Of a stretch of DNA of 64,000 nucleotides, positions 1-9,702 are shown in pieces. Made by a program: the position numbers and the translations under genes. The stretch lies in the NCBI RefSeq assembly GCF_012935695.1, contig NZ_CP052859.1:3017001-3081000 (forward strand). The letters are read 5' to 3'. The DNA is from Pseudomonas sp. ADAK18. Its GTDB lineage: Bacteria > Pseudomonadota > Gammaproteobacteria > Pseudomonadales > Pseudomonadaceae. The notes below the pieces were generated by a model, which made no database searches, was not told the origin of the DNA, and saw only the letters and a program-made list of their open reading frames with translations. Each line of letters opens with the position of its first letter. Within the stretch, counting starts at the first letter, position 1.

Positions 1-170
1 ACGGCGTGCCGCAAGACCTGCTCAACTACACCGATCCCCTGCCCCAGGCTCTGGTGCTGACGGCGATCGTGATCAGCTTCGCCATGACCGCGTTGTTCCT
101 TGTAGTACTGCTGGCATCTCGGGGCTTGACCGGCACTGACCACGTGGACGGTCGGGAGCCTAAAGAATGA
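1..170 (+). CDS. mnhC: Cation/proton antiporter subunit C, C-terminal end (partial)
   Basis: The window opens inside this gene; only the last 55 codons are present (frame from base 3, TGA at 168-170). The peptide includes DPLPQALVLTAIVISFAMTA, the typical C-terminal transmembrane segment of the NuoK-like C subunit of Mrp/Mnh/Pha antiporters. Its stop overlaps the start of the D subunit as ATGA at 167-170, indicating translational coupling. The C subunit is a small inner-membrane protein of the complex that exchanges external protons for cytoplasmic Na+ or K+. The upstream A/B part lies outside the window. Confidence 0.9.
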   Translation, partial: GVPQDLLNYTDPLPQALVLTAIVISFAMTALFLVVLLASRGLTGTDHVDGREPKE

Positions 171-1849
171 CCTGGATGAATCAACTGATCATCGCGCCGA
201 TCCTGCTGCCGCTGCTGACCGCCGGGCTGATGCTGATGCTGGGCGAGAAACACCGTCCGCTCAAGGCACGGATCAACCTGTTCTCCAGCATGATCGGCCT
301 CGGCATCGCCGTGCTGTTGTTGTACTGGACTCAGAAAGGCGGCCCCGGCTCCATCGGCGTGTACCTGCCGGGCAACTGGCAGGTGCCGTTCGGCATCGTG
401 CTGGTGGTGGACCAACTGTCCGCATTGATGCTGGTGCTCACCGGGATCATCGGTGTCAGCGCCCTGTTGTTCGCCATGGCCCGCTGGGACCGCGCCGGCA
501 CCAGCTTCCATGCGCTATTCCAGATCCAGATGATGGGGCTGTATGGCGCCTTCCTCACCGCCGACCTGTTCAACCTGTTCGTGTTCTTCGAGGTGCTGCT
601 GGCCGCGTCCTACGGCCTGATGCTCCACGGTTCCGGACGGGCGCGAGTGTCGGCGGGCCTGCATTACATCTCGATCAACCTGCTGGCCTCGTCGTTGTTC
701 CTGATTGGCGCAGCGCTGATCTACGGTGTCACCGGTACCCTGAACTTCGCCGACCTGGCGCTGAAAATCCCGCTGGTACCAGAGGCCGATCGCGGCCTGC
801 TGCATGCCGGCGCGGCGATTCTCGCGGTCGCGTTCCTGGCCAAGGCCGGGATGTGGCCGCTGAACTTCTGGCTGGCGCCCGCCTACTCCGCGGCCAGCGC
901 GCCGGTGGCGGCGATGTTCGCGATCATGACCAAGGTTGGCGTGTACACCGTGCTGCGCCTGTGGACGCTGCTGTTCTCCGGGCAAGCAGGCGCCTCGGCG
1001 TACTTTGGTGGCGACTGGCTGATCTACGGCGGCATGGCGACCATCATCTGCGCCGCCCTGGCAATGATCGCCGCACAACGCCTGGAACGCATGGCCAGCC
1101 TGAGCATCCTGGTATCCGCCGGGATCCTGCTGTCAGCGGTGGGGTTTGCCCAGCCCAGCCTGATCGCCGGGGCGCTGTTCTATCTTGTCAGCTCGACATT
1201 GGCCTTGAGCGCGCTGTTCCTGCTGGCAGAACTGATCGAGCGCTCACGCTCGGCCAACGATGCGCCGCTGGAAGAAGAAATCGAATCCTTGCCACCCGCC
1301 ATGGAGTCGCTGCATCCACCTCCCGGCACCAACCTCGACGACGAACAGAAAGCCGTGGTCGGCCAGGTGATTCCCTGGACCGTGGCCTTCCTCGGTTTGA
1401 GCTTTATTGCCTGCGCCCTGCTGATTATCGGTATGCCGCCGTTGTCCGGATTTATCGGCAAACTCAGCCTGCTTAGCGCCCTGATCAACCCATTGGGCTT
1501 GGGCAATGCCGTTGACGAGCCGATCCGTCCCGCCGCCTGGGGCTTGGTTGCGCTGTTGATCTTCTCTGGTCTGGCCTCGCTGATCGCCTTCGCCCGCCTC
1601 GGCATCCAGCGCTTCTGGACCCCTTCAGTGCGCCCGTCGCCGCTGTTGCGCCGTTTCGAGTGCGTACCGATCTTCTTCCTGCTCGGCCTGAGTATCGCCC
1701 TGACCTTCAAGGCTGAAGCGCTGATGCGCTACACCCAGGCCGCCGCCGACAGCCTGAACAACCCGGAGCACTACGTGATGGCCGTCATGGCCACCCGTCC
1801 GGTGCCGAGCCCTGAAGCCCAGGCCGCAGCAGCGGAGGTACAGCCATGA
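167..1849 (+). CDS. mnhD: Cation/proton antiporter subunit D (NuoL/M/N-like)
   Basis: A 560-residue polytopic membrane protein of the proton-translocating NADH dehydrogenase ND2/4/5 family. Residues 1-350 carry the dense hydrophobic helices, with the characteristic run LFNLFVFFEVLLAASYGLML near residue 135 and KAGMWPLNFWLAPAYSAASA near 225. A hydrophilic acidic insertion at about 362-395 precedes the last helices (around IGMPPLSGFIGKLSLLSALI), and the C-terminus is Ala/Pro rich. It would form the ion channel part of the Mrp-type antiporter. Start and stop overlap the C and E subunits by four bases, so it is mid-operon. Whether the ion is Na+ or K+ cannot be told from sequence. Confidence 0.95.
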   Translation: MTWMNQLIIAPILLPLLTAGLMLMLGEKHRPLKARINLFSSMIGLGIAVLLLYWTQKGGPGSIGVYLPGNWQVPFGIVLVVDQLSALMLVLTGIIGVSALLFAMARWDRAGTSFHALFQIQMMGLYGAFLTADLFNLFVFFEVLLAASYGLMLHGSGRARVSAGLHYISINLLASSLFLIGAALIYGVTGTLNFADLALKIPLVPEADRGLLHAGAAILAVAFLAKAGMWPLNFWLAPAYSAASAPVAAMFAIMTKVGVYTVLRLWTLLFSGQAGASAYFGGDWLIYGGMATIICAALAMIAAQRLERMASLSILVSAGILLSAVGFAQPSLIAGALFYLVSSTLALSALFLLAELIERSRSANDAPLEEEIESLPPAMESLHPPPGTNLDDEQKAVVGQVIPWTVAFLGLSFIACALLIIGMPPLSGFIGKLSLLSALINPLGLGNAVDEPIRPAAWGLVALLIFSGLASLIAFARLGIQRFWTPSVRPSPLLRRFECVPIFFLLGLSIALTFKAEALMRYTQAAADSLNNPEHYVMAVMATRPVPSPEAQAAAAEVQP

Positions 1850-2334
1850 AGCGCCTGTTCCCTGCCCCGTGGTTATCCCTGGCGCTGTGGTTGTTGTGGC
1901 TGGTGCTGAACCTGTCCATCAGCCCCGGTAACCTGTTGCTCGGCGCGATCCTCGGCTTCGCCGCACCGCTGATGATGGCCCCACTGCGCCCACTGCCGAT
2001 CCGCATTCGCCGCCCTGGAGTGATCATTCGTCTGTTCTTCCTGGTGGGCCGCGACGTGATCATCTCCAACCTGCACGTGGCCTGGGGCGTACTGACCTGC
2101 GGCTCGCGTCCACCGCGCTCGCGCTTTATCAAAATCCCCCTGGACCTGCGCGATGCCAATGGCCTGGCCGTGCTGGCGATGATCACCAGCGTGACCCCCG
2201 GCACCGTCTGGTCGGAACTGGCCCTGGACCGCAGCATCCTGCTGCTGCACGTATTCGACCTGGATGACGAAGCGCAATTTATCCAGCACTTCAAGCACGC
2301 CTACGAACGGCCCCTGATGGAGATCTTCGAATGA
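1846..2334 (+). CDS. mnhE: Cation/proton antiporter subunit E
   Basis: A 162-residue protein of the MnhE family. Two hydrophobic N-terminal segments (WLSLALWLLWLVLNLSISPG, then GNLLLGAILGFAAPLMMAPL) are followed by a cytoplasmic domain with the family signature VLAMITSVTPGTVWSEL near residue 107 and LHVFDLDD near 136. The gene overlaps mnhD and mnhF by ATGA junctions. The E subunit is needed for assembly of the complex in studied Mrp systems; its biochemical role is not known precisely. Confidence 0.93.
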   Translation: MKRLFPAPWLSLALWLLWLVLNLSISPGNLLLGAILGFAAPLMMAPLRPLPIRIRRPGVIIRLFFLVGRDVIISNLHVAWGVLTCGSRPPRSRFIKIPLDLRDANGLAVLAMITSVTPGTVWSELALDRSILLLHVFDLDDEAQFIQHFKHAYERPLMEIFE

Positions 2335-2609
2335 GCGCCCTGCTCTCCAATGCGATCCTGCTCAGCCTGTTCCTGTTCTCCCTGGCCATGGTCCTGACCC
2401 TGTTCCGCCTGTTCAAAGGCCCCTCGGCCCAGGACCGGGTACTGGCGCTGGACTACCTGTACATCCTGGCGATGCTGATGATGCTGGTGCTGGGCATTCG
2501 GTATGCCAGTGACACCTACTTTGAAGCGGCGCTGCTGATTGCGCTGTTCGGCTTTGTCGGCTCGTTTGCCCTGGCCAAATTCCTGCTGCGTGGGGAGGTA
2601 ATCGAATGA
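2331..2609 (+). CDS. mnhF: Cation/proton antiporter subunit F
   Basis: A 92-residue protein with three hydrophobic segments and the MnhF/PhaF motif FKGPSAQDRVLALDYL at residues 28-43. The final segment (ALLIALFGFVGSFALAKFLL) ends in a short charged tail. Length and layout match the F subunits of Mrp antiporters. It overlaps mnhE at 2331-2334 and mnhG at 2606-2609, continuing the tightly coupled operon. Confidence 0.93.
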   Translation: MSALLSNAILLSLFLFSLAMVLTLFRLFKGPSAQDRVLALDYLYILAMLMMLVLGIRYASDTYFEAALLIALFGFVGSFALAKFLLRGEVIE

Positions 2610-2959
2610 TGCCGTTATGGGTTGAAGTAATCGTGGCCGTGTTGCTGGTACTCAGCAGCATATTCGCGCTGATTGGCGCGATTGGGTTACTGCGCATGAA
2701 GGACTTCTTCCAGCGCATGCACCCGCCGGCGCTGGCCTCGACGCTGGGAGCCTGGAGCGTGGCGCTCGCGTCGATCATCTATTTTTCGGTACTCAAGGGC
2801 AGCCCGGTGCTGCATGGTTGGTTGATTCCGATCCTGCTGTCGATCACCGTGCCGGTGACCACCTTGCTGCTGGCGCGCACGGCGTTGTTCCGTAAGCGCA
2901 TGGCGGGGGATGATGTACCAGCGGAAGTGAGCAGTCGCCGCAGCGAGAAAGGCAGCTAA
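2606..2959 (+). CDS. mnhG: Cation/proton antiporter subunit G
   Basis: A 117-residue MnhG/PhaG-family subunit with three predicted membrane helices and the signature IGLLRMKDFFQRMHPPALAS at residues 26-45. It is the last gene of the operon. The basic C-terminal tail (after residue 95) is longer than the minimal family core. Downstream lies an inverted repeat rather than a clear intrinsic terminator. Confidence 0.93.
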   Translation: MMPLWVEVIVAVLLVLSSIFALIGAIGLLRMKDFFQRMHPPALASTLGAWSVALASIIYFSVLKGSPVLHGWLIPILLSITVPVTTLLLARTALFRKRMAGDDVPAEVSSRRSEKGS

Positions 2960-2972
2960 CCCCCCTCTCCCA

Positions 2973-3123
2973 CCGTAGCAGCGGTCGAGTAGAACGAGGC
3001 CGCGTTCGAGGACGAAGTCCTCGTAAACCCGGTGCACGCGGTTAACCTGAAACATCGAGCGGTAGGGTTTTACGGCTGCTTCGCAGCCGAACGCGGCCTC
3101 GTTCTACTCGACCGCTGCTACGG
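2973..3123. repeat. REP-like inverted repeat doublet
   Basis: Two arms of about 36 bp (2973-3009 and 3088-3123) are near-perfect reverse complements, sharing GTAGCAGCGGTCGAGTAGAA in the left arm. Between them is a small hairpin (GAGGAC..GTCCTC, 3007-3022) and GGCTGCTTCGCAGCC. It sits between the converging ends of mnhG and cysS. The arm sequence differs from the other REP families in this window. The remaining bases 3124-3296 show no gene that I can support. Confidence 0.8.
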
Positions 3124-3296
3124 GATGTCAAATACCTTGAGCCTGTAGATTTGTTCGACGCATAACCCCCCATGAAGACCGCTGAAAATATCTGCAAAGC
3201 GCCACATTACCGAAAGCGATCTCACAGGTGCCAAAGGTGAGGTCAACGACGGATGGAACGCCATGTCAGCCGACATCGATGCCTGAATAAAAATGC

Positions 3297-3329
3297 AAAA
3301 AAAGCCCCGAACCAGTCGGGGCTTTTTTC
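3297..3329 (-). terminator. Intrinsic terminator downstream of cysS
   Basis: The hairpin AGCCCCGACTGGTTCGGGGC (minus-strand reading) is flanked by A/T runs on both sides (AAAAAAA at 3297-3303, TTTTTT at 3323-3328). It lies 14 bases beyond the cysS stop codon. The symmetric A/T flanks could make it work in both directions. Confidence 0.9.
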
Positions 3330-3342
3330 ATTCAGCGGGCAA

Positions 3343-4731
3343 TCAAGCCTGATCAGCCAACCGCCACGTCGTCCCACCCTTCCCGTCTTCCAACACCACG
3401 CCCATGGCGGTGAGTTGGTCGCGGATACGGTCGGATTCCGCCCAGTCCTTGTTGGCACGCGCCGTCAGACGCGCCTGAATCAGTGCATCCACCTCAGCTG
3501 CATCTACGCGCCCTTCAGCGCCGGCTTGCAGGAAGTCATCGGCTTCCATTTGCAGGACGCCCAAGACACTGGCCAGCTCTTTCAAGCGAGCAGCAAGCCC
3601 AGCCGCTGCATCGAGATCGCTCTCACGCAGACGGTTGATTTCACGCACCATTTCGAACAGCACCGCGCAGGCTTCCGGCGTACCGAAGTCATCGTTCATG
3701 ACTTGGGTAAAGCGTTCGACGAACGCTTCGCCACCCGCAGGCGCAACAACCGGCAGGCCTTTCAACGCGTGGTAGAACCGCTCCAGCGCGCCTTTGGCGT
3801 CCTTGAGGTTGTCTTCCGAGTAATTGATCGCGCTGCGGTAGTGGCTCGACACCAGCAGGTAACGCACCACTTCCGGGTGGTACTTTTCCAGCACGTCGCG
3901 GATGGTGAAGAAGTTGTTCAAGGACTTGGACATCTTCTCGCCATTGATGCGAATCATGCCGCAGTGCATCCACGCGTTGGCGTAGGTCTTGCCGGTGGCC
4001 GCTTCGCTTTGGGCGATTTCGTTTTCGTGGTGCGGGAATTCCAGGTCGCTGCCGCCGCCATGAATATCGAAGGTATCGCCCAGGCAGCAGGTGGACATCA
4101 CCGAGCATTCGATGTGCCAGCCCGGACGGCCCGCGCCCCATGGTGACTCCCAGCTCGGCTCACCGGGCTTGGTGCCTTTCCACAGGACGAAGTCCAGCGG
4201 GTCTTGCTTGGCTTCGTCGACTTCGATGCGTGCGCCGATGCGCAGGTCTTCGATTTTCTTGCGCGACAGCTTGCCGTAGCCCATGAACTTGGCGACGCGG
4301 TAGTACACGTCGCCATTGCCCGGGGCGTAGGCGTAACCCTTGTCGATCAGGGTCTGGATCATCGCGTGCATGCCAGGGATATGGTCCGTGGCGCGCGGCT
4401 CCATGTCCGGCTTGAGGATGTTGAGGCGCGCCTCGTCCTCGTGCATAGCAGCGATCATGCGTTCGGTCAGCACATCAAACGGCTCGCCGTTTTCCTTGGC
4501 ACGATTGATGATCTTGTCGTCGATGTCGGTGATGTTGCGCACATACGTCAAGTCATAGCCGCTGAAACGCAACCAGCGGGTCACCAGGTCAAAGGCAACC
4601 ATGCTGCGGCCGTGGCCAATGTGGCAGTAGTCGTACACGGTCATCCCGCACACGTACATGCGCACCTTGTTGCCATCCAGCGGCTTGAAGACTTCTTTGG
4701 TCTTGCTGAGTGTGTTGTAGATCGTTAACAC
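3343..4731 (-). CDS. cysS: Cysteinyl-tRNA synthetase
   Basis: A 462-residue class I aminoacyl-tRNA synthetase, close to the 460 residues usual for the family. The zinc/active-site region [20 protein letters not shown] spans about residues 25-44 and includes the HIGH motif. [10 protein letters not shown] (zinc-ligand Cys) and [10 protein letters not shown] lie mid-protein, and the second signature [10 protein letters not shown] is near residue 266. It charges tRNA-Cys in the cytoplasm. The gene starts 21 bases after the glnS stop, so the two synthetases are almost certainly co-transcribed. Confidence 0.98.
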   Translation of the reverse strand: MLTIYNTLSKTKEVFKPLDGNKVRMYVCGMTVYDYCHIGHGRSMVAFDLVTRWLRFSGYDLTYVRNITDIDDKIINRAKENGEPFDVLTERMIAAMHEDEARLNILKPDMEPRATDHIPGMHAMIQTLIDKGYAYAPGNGDVYYRVAKFMGYGKLSRKKIEDLRIGARIEVDEAKQDPLDFVLWKGTKPGEPSWESPWGAGRPGWHIECSVMSTCCLGDTFDIHGGGSDLEFPHHENEIAQSEAATGKTYANAWMHCGMIRINGEKMSKSLNNFFTIRDVLEKYHPEVVRYLLVSSHYRSAINYSEDNLKDAKGALERFYHALKGLPVVAPAGGEAFVERFTQVMNDDFGTPEACAVLFEMVREINRLRESDLDAAAGLAARLKELASVLGVLQMEADDFLQAGAEGRVDAAEVDALIQARLTARANKDWAESDRIRDQLTAMGVVLEDGKGGTTWRLADQA

Positions 4732-4752
4732 GACGAATCCCTTAAGACTTGA

Positions 4753-6453
4753 TCACTGGCCCCACGAATCACGCAAGGTCACGGTACGGTTGAATACCGG
4801 AGCACCGGGTTTCGAGTCCTTGATATCCGCGCAGAAGTAACCTTCGCGCTCGAACTGGAAACGGTCTTCCGGCTGTGCATTGCCAAGCGATGGCTCAGCA
4901 CGACAACCCGTGAGAACTTGCAGCGAGTCAGGGTTGATGTTGTCCAGGAAACTGGCGCTGTCTTCGGCCTTCTCAGGGTTGGCCGAACGGAACAGACGAT
5001 CGTACAGGCGCACTTCGCACTCGACGCTGACCGCAGCCGGCACCCAATGCACCACGCCTTTGACCTTGCGGCCTTCAGGGTTCTTGCCCAGGGTGTCCGG
5101 GTCGTAGGAGCAACGCAGTTCGACGATGTTGCCATCAGCGTCCTTGATTGCTTCGTCGGCACGGATCACGTAGCTGCCGCGCAGGCGCACTTCGCCGTTC
5201 GGTTCCAGGCGTTTGTAGCCTTTTGGCGGCTCTTCCATGAAGTCATCGTGGTCGATGTAGATTTCACGGGCGAACGGCAGCTTACGCACGCCCAGTTCTT
5301 CTTTCTGCGGATGACGCGGCAGTTCGAGGTTTTCGACCTGGTCTTCCGGATAGTTGGTGATCACCACCTTCAACGGACGCAGCACGCACATGGCGCGCGG
5401 GGCGTTCTGGTCCAGATCCTGACGGATGCTGAACTCAAGCATGCCGAAATCGACCACACCGTCGGAACGGTTGGTGCCGACCATGTCGCAGAAACTGCGG
5501 ATCGATGCCGGGGTGTAGCCGCGACGGCGGAAGCCCGACAGCGTCGACATGCGTGGGTCGTCCCAGCCGAACACGTGCTTTTCATCCACCAGTTGCTTGA
5601 GCTTGCGCTTGCTGGTGATGGTGTAGTTCAGGTTCAGACGGCTGAATTCGTACTGACGCGGGTGAGCCGGTACCGGCAGGCTGTCGAGGAACCAGTCATA
5701 CAGCGGACGGTGGCTTTCGAACTCCAGGGTGCAGATGGAGTGGGTAATGCCTTCAATGGCATCCGACTGACCGTGGGTGAAGTCATAGTTCGGGTAGATG
5801 CACCACTTGTCGCCAGTCTGGTGGTGATGGGCATGGCGGATGCGGTACATGATCGGGTCGCGCAGGTTCATGTTCGGCGAGGCCATGTCGATCTTGGCCC
5901 GCAATACGCGCTCGCCGTCCTTGAATTCGCCGGCTTTCATGCGGGCGAACCAGTCCAGATTCTCTTCTACCGAACGGTCACGGAACGGGCTGTTCTTGCC
6001 AGGCTCGGTCAGCGTGCCACGGTATTCCTTGGCTTGCGCAGGAGTCAGGTCGTCGACATAGGCCTTGCCGGCCTTGATCAGCTCGACGGCCCAGTCGAAC
6101 AACTGGTCGAAATACTTCGAGGCATAGCGCACTTCACCGGACCATTCAAAGCCCAGCCACTTGATGTCGCTTTCGATGGCGTCGATGTATTCCTGGTCTT
6201 CCTTGGCCGGGTTGGTATCGTCGAAACGCAGGTGCGTGACGCCACCGAACTCCTGGGCCAGGCCGAAGTTCACACAGATCGACTTGGCGTGACCGATGTG
6301 CAGGTAGCCGTTAGGCTCTGGCGGGAAGCGGGTAACGATCTGCGTGTGCTTGCCCGAATCCAGGTCCGCCTGGATGATCGGGCGCAGGAAATTGACCGGA
6401 ACGGCAGGTCCGGCCTTGGAATTCGAGGTAGGGTCGACAGTGGGCTTGCTCAT
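4753..6453 (-). CDS. glnS: Glutaminyl-tRNA synthetase
   Basis: A 566-residue class I synthetase. The N-terminal part carries [20 protein letters not shown] with the HIGH motif, [10 protein letters not shown] follows, and the second signature appears as [10 protein letters not shown] (the MSK-type loop). The anticodon-binding beta-barrel domains fill the C-terminal third. An upstream in-frame extension to 6564 exists, but the protein beginning [10 protein letters not shown] at 6453 fits the family, with GGATC as Shine-Dalgarno about five bases before it. It is the first gene of the glnS-cysS operon and diverges from ppiB. Confidence 0.97.
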   Translation of the reverse strand: MSKPTVDPTSNSKAGPAVPVNFLRPIIQADLDSGKHTQIVTRFPPEPNGYLHIGHAKSICVNFGLAQEFGGVTHLRFDDTNPAKEDQEYIDAIESDIKWLGFEWSGEVRYASKYFDQLFDWAVELIKAGKAYVDDLTPAQAKEYRGTLTEPGKNSPFRDRSVEENLDWFARMKAGEFKDGERVLRAKIDMASPNMNLRDPIMYRIRHAHHHQTGDKWCIYPNYDFTHGQSDAIEGITHSICTLEFESHRPLYDWFLDSLPVPAHPRQYEFSRLNLNYTITSKRKLKQLVDEKHVFGWDDPRMSTLSGFRRRGYTPASIRSFCDMVGTNRSDGVVDFGMLEFSIRQDLDQNAPRAMCVLRPLKVVITNYPEDQVENLELPRHPQKEELGVRKLPFAREIYIDHDDFMEEPPKGYKRLEPNGEVRLRGSYVIRADEAIKDADGNIVELRCSYDPDTLGKNPEGRKVKGVVHWVPAAVSVECEVRLYDRLFRSANPEKAEDSASFLDNINPDSLQVLTGCRAEPSLGNAQPEDRFQFEREGYFCADIKDSKPGAPVFNRTVTLRDSWGQ

Positions 6454-6700
6454 AAGATCCTTGAACAGACGAGTACGTGGCCTGGGCAGGCCAGATAAAA
6501 CAAAGGCGTTATCATAGCCGATGCTGTCAAGCACCTGACAGCGCGTGGTCAAAAACTGCTGCATTTATTGCATGGGCGGTAAAAAACCACCTCGAAATTC
6601 CTGCAGGTCACGCTAAACTGCGCGCCTTGGCTGCGGTTTTGCCAAGCAGGTAAGGCGCCAAAGCGCCCAAACCCACGAATTCCTTGAAAGAGTAGCGAAC

Positions 6701-7204
6701 ATGACTCAAGTCAAACTGACCACCAACCACGGTGACATCGTCATCGAGTTGAACGCCGAGAAAGCGCCGATCACCGTCGCCAACTTCATCGAGTACGTTA
6801 AAGCCGGCCACTACGAAAACACTGTTTTCCACCGTGTGATCGGTAACTTCATGGTCCAGGGCGGCGGTTTCGAGCCAGGCATGAAAGAAAAGAAAGACAA
6901 GCGTCCAAGCATCCAGAACGAAGCGGACAACGGCCTTTCCAACGACAAGTACACCGTCGCCATGGCCCGTACCATGGAGCCGCATTCGGCCTCCGCGCAG
7001 TTCTTCATCAACGTGGCCGACAACAGCTTCCTGAACCACAGCGGCAAGAACGTGCAGGGTTGGGGTTACGCGGTATTCGGCAAAGTGACTGCCGGCACTG
7101 ACATTGTCGACAAGATCAAAGGCGTACAGACCACCAGCAAGGCCGGTCACCAGGACGTCCCGGTAGACGACGTGATCGTCGAGAAAGCCGAGATCGTTGA
7201 GTGA
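6701..7204 (+). CDS. ppiB: Peptidyl-prolyl cis-trans isomerase B (cyclophilin)
   Basis: A 167-residue single-domain cyclophilin without a signal peptide, so cytoplasmic. Active-site residues are visible in [18 protein letters not shown] (Arg/Phe/Gln residues) and in [20 protein letters not shown], followed by [12 protein letters not shown]. It catalyses proline cis-trans isomerization during protein folding. It diverges from glnS and its stop overlaps the GTG start of lpxH (GTGA at 7201-7204), a common arrangement in Pseudomonas. Confidence 0.97.
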   Translation: MTQVKLTTNHGDIVIELNAEKAPITVANFIEYVKAGHYENTVFHRVIGNFMVQGGGFEPGMKEKKDKRPSIQNEADNGLSNDKYTVAMARTMEPHSASAQFFINVADNSFLNHSGKNVQGWGYAVFGKVTAGTDIVDKIKGVQTTSKAGHQDVPVDDVIVEKAEIVE

Positions 7205-7950
7205 TATTGCTGATTTCAGATTTGCATCTGGAAGAGGAGCGCCCGGATATTACCCGGGCGTTTCTGGATTTACTGAACGGCCGCGCCCGTTCCGCCCAGG
7301 CGTTGTACATTCTGGGGGACTTCTTCGAAGCCTGGATTGGCGACGATGGGATGACGCCCTTCCAGCGCTCGATTTGCGAGGCTCTGCGCGAGCTGAGCGA
7401 TAGCGGCACCCAGATTTTCATCATGCATGGCAATCGGGATTTCCTGATCGGCAAGGCGTTCTGCAAAGCCGCAGGCGCTACCTTGCTCAAGGACCCGTGT
7501 GTGGTGCAGCTCGCAGGCGAGCCCGTGCTATTGATGCACGGCGATAGCCTGTGTACCCGCGACGTCGGCTATATGAAGCTGCGGCGCATCCTGCGTAACC
7601 CCATCACCCTGTTTATCCTGCGCCACCTGCCCTTGCGTACCCGGCACAAGCTGGCGCGCAAACTGCGCAGCGAAAGCAGTGCACAGGTGCGGATGAAGGC
7701 CAACGACATTGTCGATGTGACACCTGAGGAAGTGCCGCGGGTGATGCAGGAATTTGGCGTGCGGACCCTGGTGCATGGGCACACCCATCGGCCGGCTATT
7801 CATAAGTTGCAGATTGGTGATCAAGCGGCCAAGCGCATTGTCCTGGGGGATTGGGACAAGCAGGGTTGGGCGTTGCAGGTGGATGAGCAAGGGTTTCAGT
7901 TGGCGGCGTTTGACTTCGTCAATCCGCAGTTGGCCTTGCCTGGAAACTGA
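7201..7950 (+). CDS. lpxH: UDP-2,3-diacylglucosamine diphosphatase
   Basis: A 249-residue calcineurin-like metallophosphoesterase. Metal-binding motifs occur in order: ISDLHLEEE (residues 4-12), [33 protein letters not shown] and the C-terminal [11 protein letters not shown]. It hydrolyses UDP-2,3-diacylglucosamine to lipid X at the inner face of the membrane in lipid A synthesis. The start is GTG at 7201, coupled to ppiB. A REP doublet follows directly. Confidence 0.97.
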   Translation: MILLISDLHLEEERPDITRAFLDLLNGRARSAQALYILGDFFEAWIGDDGMTPFQRSICEALRELSDSGTQIFIMHGNRDFLIGKAFCKAAGATLLKDPCVVQLAGEPVLLMHGDSLCTRDVGYMKLRRILRNPITLFILRHLPLRTRHKLARKLRSESSAQVRMKANDIVDVTPEEVPRVMQEFGVRTLVHGHTHRPAIHKLQIGDQAAKRIVLGDWDKQGWALQVDEQGFQLAAFDFVNPQLALPGN

Positions 7951-7960
7951 ATGTTCCGTT

Positions 7961-8089
7961 GTGGCGAGCGGGCTTGCCCGCGTTGGGCTGCGAAGCAGCC
8001 CCAGTAAGATCACCGCATTCTTTCAGTTGGACCGGCGACAGGATTTAGGGCTGCTGCGCAGCCCAACGCGGGCAAGCCCGCTCGCCACA
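7961..8089. repeat. REP doublet between lpxH and the efflux operon
   Basis: An inverted pair: left arm begins GTGGCGAGCGGGCTTGCCCG at 7961 and continues to GCAGCCCC, and the right arm is its complement ending CTCGCCAC at 8089. A spacer of about 45 bp separates the arms. The same family recurs at 22069-22200, 24538-24581, 57816-57946 and as a fragment at 49541-49562. It separates two converging genes. Confidence 0.9.
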
Positions 8090-8107
8090 GTATTAAAAAC
8101 ATCAAGA

Positions 8108-9637
8108 CTAGTGCCCGCTTGCCTCCGGCCCCGCCTTCGCGGCAAACGGCGGCTTGGCCAGCCACACAATCACGATCAACCCCATGAACATCCACCCCAG
8201 CAACGTGAAGTAATCCACGGTGGACATCATGTACGCCTGGCTCGTCAGTATCTGATCCAACTGCGCATACGCCTTGTGCCCTGCCCCGCCCAGCGCATTC
8301 AACGCGTCGCGGGTGGCTGAGTCGTAGGTCGTCATGCTTTCGCTCATGTAAGCGTGGTGCTGATCCGCCCGGCGAATCCAGATCCAGGTGGTCAAGGATG
8401 CCGCAAAGCTACCGCCCAAGGTCCGCAGAAAGGTCGCCAGGCCCGCGCCATCGGCAATCTGGTGCGGTGGCAGGTCGGACATCAGGATGCTCAAGGTCGG
8501 CATGAAGAACAGCGCCACACCAATACCCATGAACAACTGCACCAGGGCGATGTGCTGGAAGTCCACTTCATTGGTAAAGCCTGCGCGCATGAAACAGCTC
8601 ACGCCAATGGCGAGGAACGCCAGCCCGGCCAACAGGCGCAAGTCAAACTTGTGGGCATACTTGCCAACAAAGGGCGACATCAGCACCGGCAGAATCCCGA
8701 TGGGTGCTACCGCAAGCCCGGCCCAGGTGGCGGTGTAGCCCATCTGGGTCTGCAACCATTGCGGCAGGATCAGGTTGATCCCAAAGAACCCGGCATAGCC
8801 CAGCACCAACACAATGGTGCCGATACGGAAGTTGCGGTGAGCAAACAACCGCAGGTTGACCACCGGGTGCTTGTCGGTCATTTCCCAGATGATGAACACC
8901 GCCAGGGCAATCACCGAAATCACCGCACCGATAACGATAAAGTTCGACTCGAACCAATCCAGGTCATTGCCCTTGTCGAGGATGATCTGCAGGGCACCGA
9001 CGCCGACAATCAGGCTCAGCAACCCAACGTAATCCATCGGCTGGTGACTGGTAACCACTGGCCGCTTCTTCAGTTGGAAGCGCACCACCATCACCGCAAA
9101 GATACCGATGGGCACGTTGATGAAGAAGATCCACGGCCAACTATAGCTGTCGGTGATCCAGCCACCGAGAATCGGCCCCGCAATCGGCGCCACCACCGTG
9201 ACCATCGCCAGCAACGCCAAGGCCATGCCTCGCCTCGCCGGCGGGTAGACGGCGATCAGTAACGTCTGGGTCATCGGATACAGCGGACCGGCCACCAAAC
9301 CTTGCAGCACCCGGAAGCCAATCAGCTCAGGCATCGAGGTGGAAACACCACAGAGAAACGAGGCCAGTACGAACAGGATGGTGGCCCAAAGAAACAGCTT
9401 CACCTCACCGAAGCGACGGCTCAGCCAGCCGGTCAGCGGCAAGGCGATGGCGTTACTCACGGCAAACGAGGTGATGACCCAGGTGCCCTGCTCCGAACTC
9501 ACGCCCAGGTTGCCGGAAATAGTCGGCAACGCCACGTTGGCGATGGTGGTATCGAGCACCTGCATGAAGGTTGCCAGGGACAAGCCGATGGTGGCCATCA
9601 GCAAACTGGGCGGCGTGAAGGAGGCGTTATTGCTCAT
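8108..9637 (-). CDS. emrB: DHA2-family multidrug efflux MFS transporter (EmrB type)
   Basis: A 509-residue inner-membrane protein with the 14-helix pattern of the EmrB/QacA (DHA2) family. Diagnostic motifs are ATFMQVLDTTIANVALPTIS near residue 20, LTGWLSRRFGEVKLF (motif A) and GPILGGWITDSYSWPWIFFI (motif C). It is the proton-driven pump of a tripartite system. It is encoded last in the operon after the outer-membrane channel and the membrane-fusion protein, 65 bases downstream of the latter. The transported compounds cannot be told from sequence. Confidence 0.93.
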   Translation of the reverse strand: MSNNASFTPPSLLMATIGLSLATFMQVLDTTIANVALPTISGNLGVSSEQGTWVITSFAVSNAIALPLTGWLSRRFGEVKLFLWATILFVLASFLCGVSTSMPELIGFRVLQGLVAGPLYPMTQTLLIAVYPPARRGMALALLAMVTVVAPIAGPILGGWITDSYSWPWIFFINVPIGIFAVMVVRFQLKKRPVVTSHQPMDYVGLLSLIVGVGALQIILDKGNDLDWFESNFIVIGAVISVIALAVFIIWEMTDKHPVVNLRLFAHRNFRIGTIVLVLGYAGFFGINLILPQWLQTQMGYTATWAGLAVAPIGILPVLMSPFVGKYAHKFDLRLLAGLAFLAIGVSCFMRAGFTNEVDFQHIALVQLFMGIGVALFFMPTLSILMSDLPPHQIADGAGLATFLRTLGGSFAASLTTWIWIRRADQHHAYMSESMTTYDSATRDALNALGGAGHKAYAQLDQILTSQAYMMSTVDYFTLLGWMFMGLIVIVWLAKPPFAAKAGPEASGH

Positions 9638-9663
9638 CGCTAATCCTGTGAAACGGAGTGGAC

Positions 9664-9687
9664 GCTACGGCCGCCAAGGACCGTAGC
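9664..9687 (-). other. Intercistronic hairpin in the efflux operon
   Basis: Perfect seven-base arms GCTACGG (9664-9670) and CCGTAGC (9681-9687) enclose a ten-base loop in the 65-bp gap between the membrane-fusion gene and the MFS gene. No U-run follows it, so it is not an obvious terminator. An RNA-processing or stability role is conjecture. Confidence 0.45.
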
Positions 9688-9702
9688 TGACGGATCGGCG
9701 AA

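Noticed and set aside
2960..3342. Possible small gene or RNA between mnhG and cysS
   Set aside because: Only the inverted repeat and the cysS terminator are supported; no conserved RNA pattern or coding frame seen.
4918..6498. 526-residue open frame opposite glnS
   Set aside because: Mirror frame of a well-supported high-GC gene; no domain pattern, and the glnS motifs on the other strand are complete.
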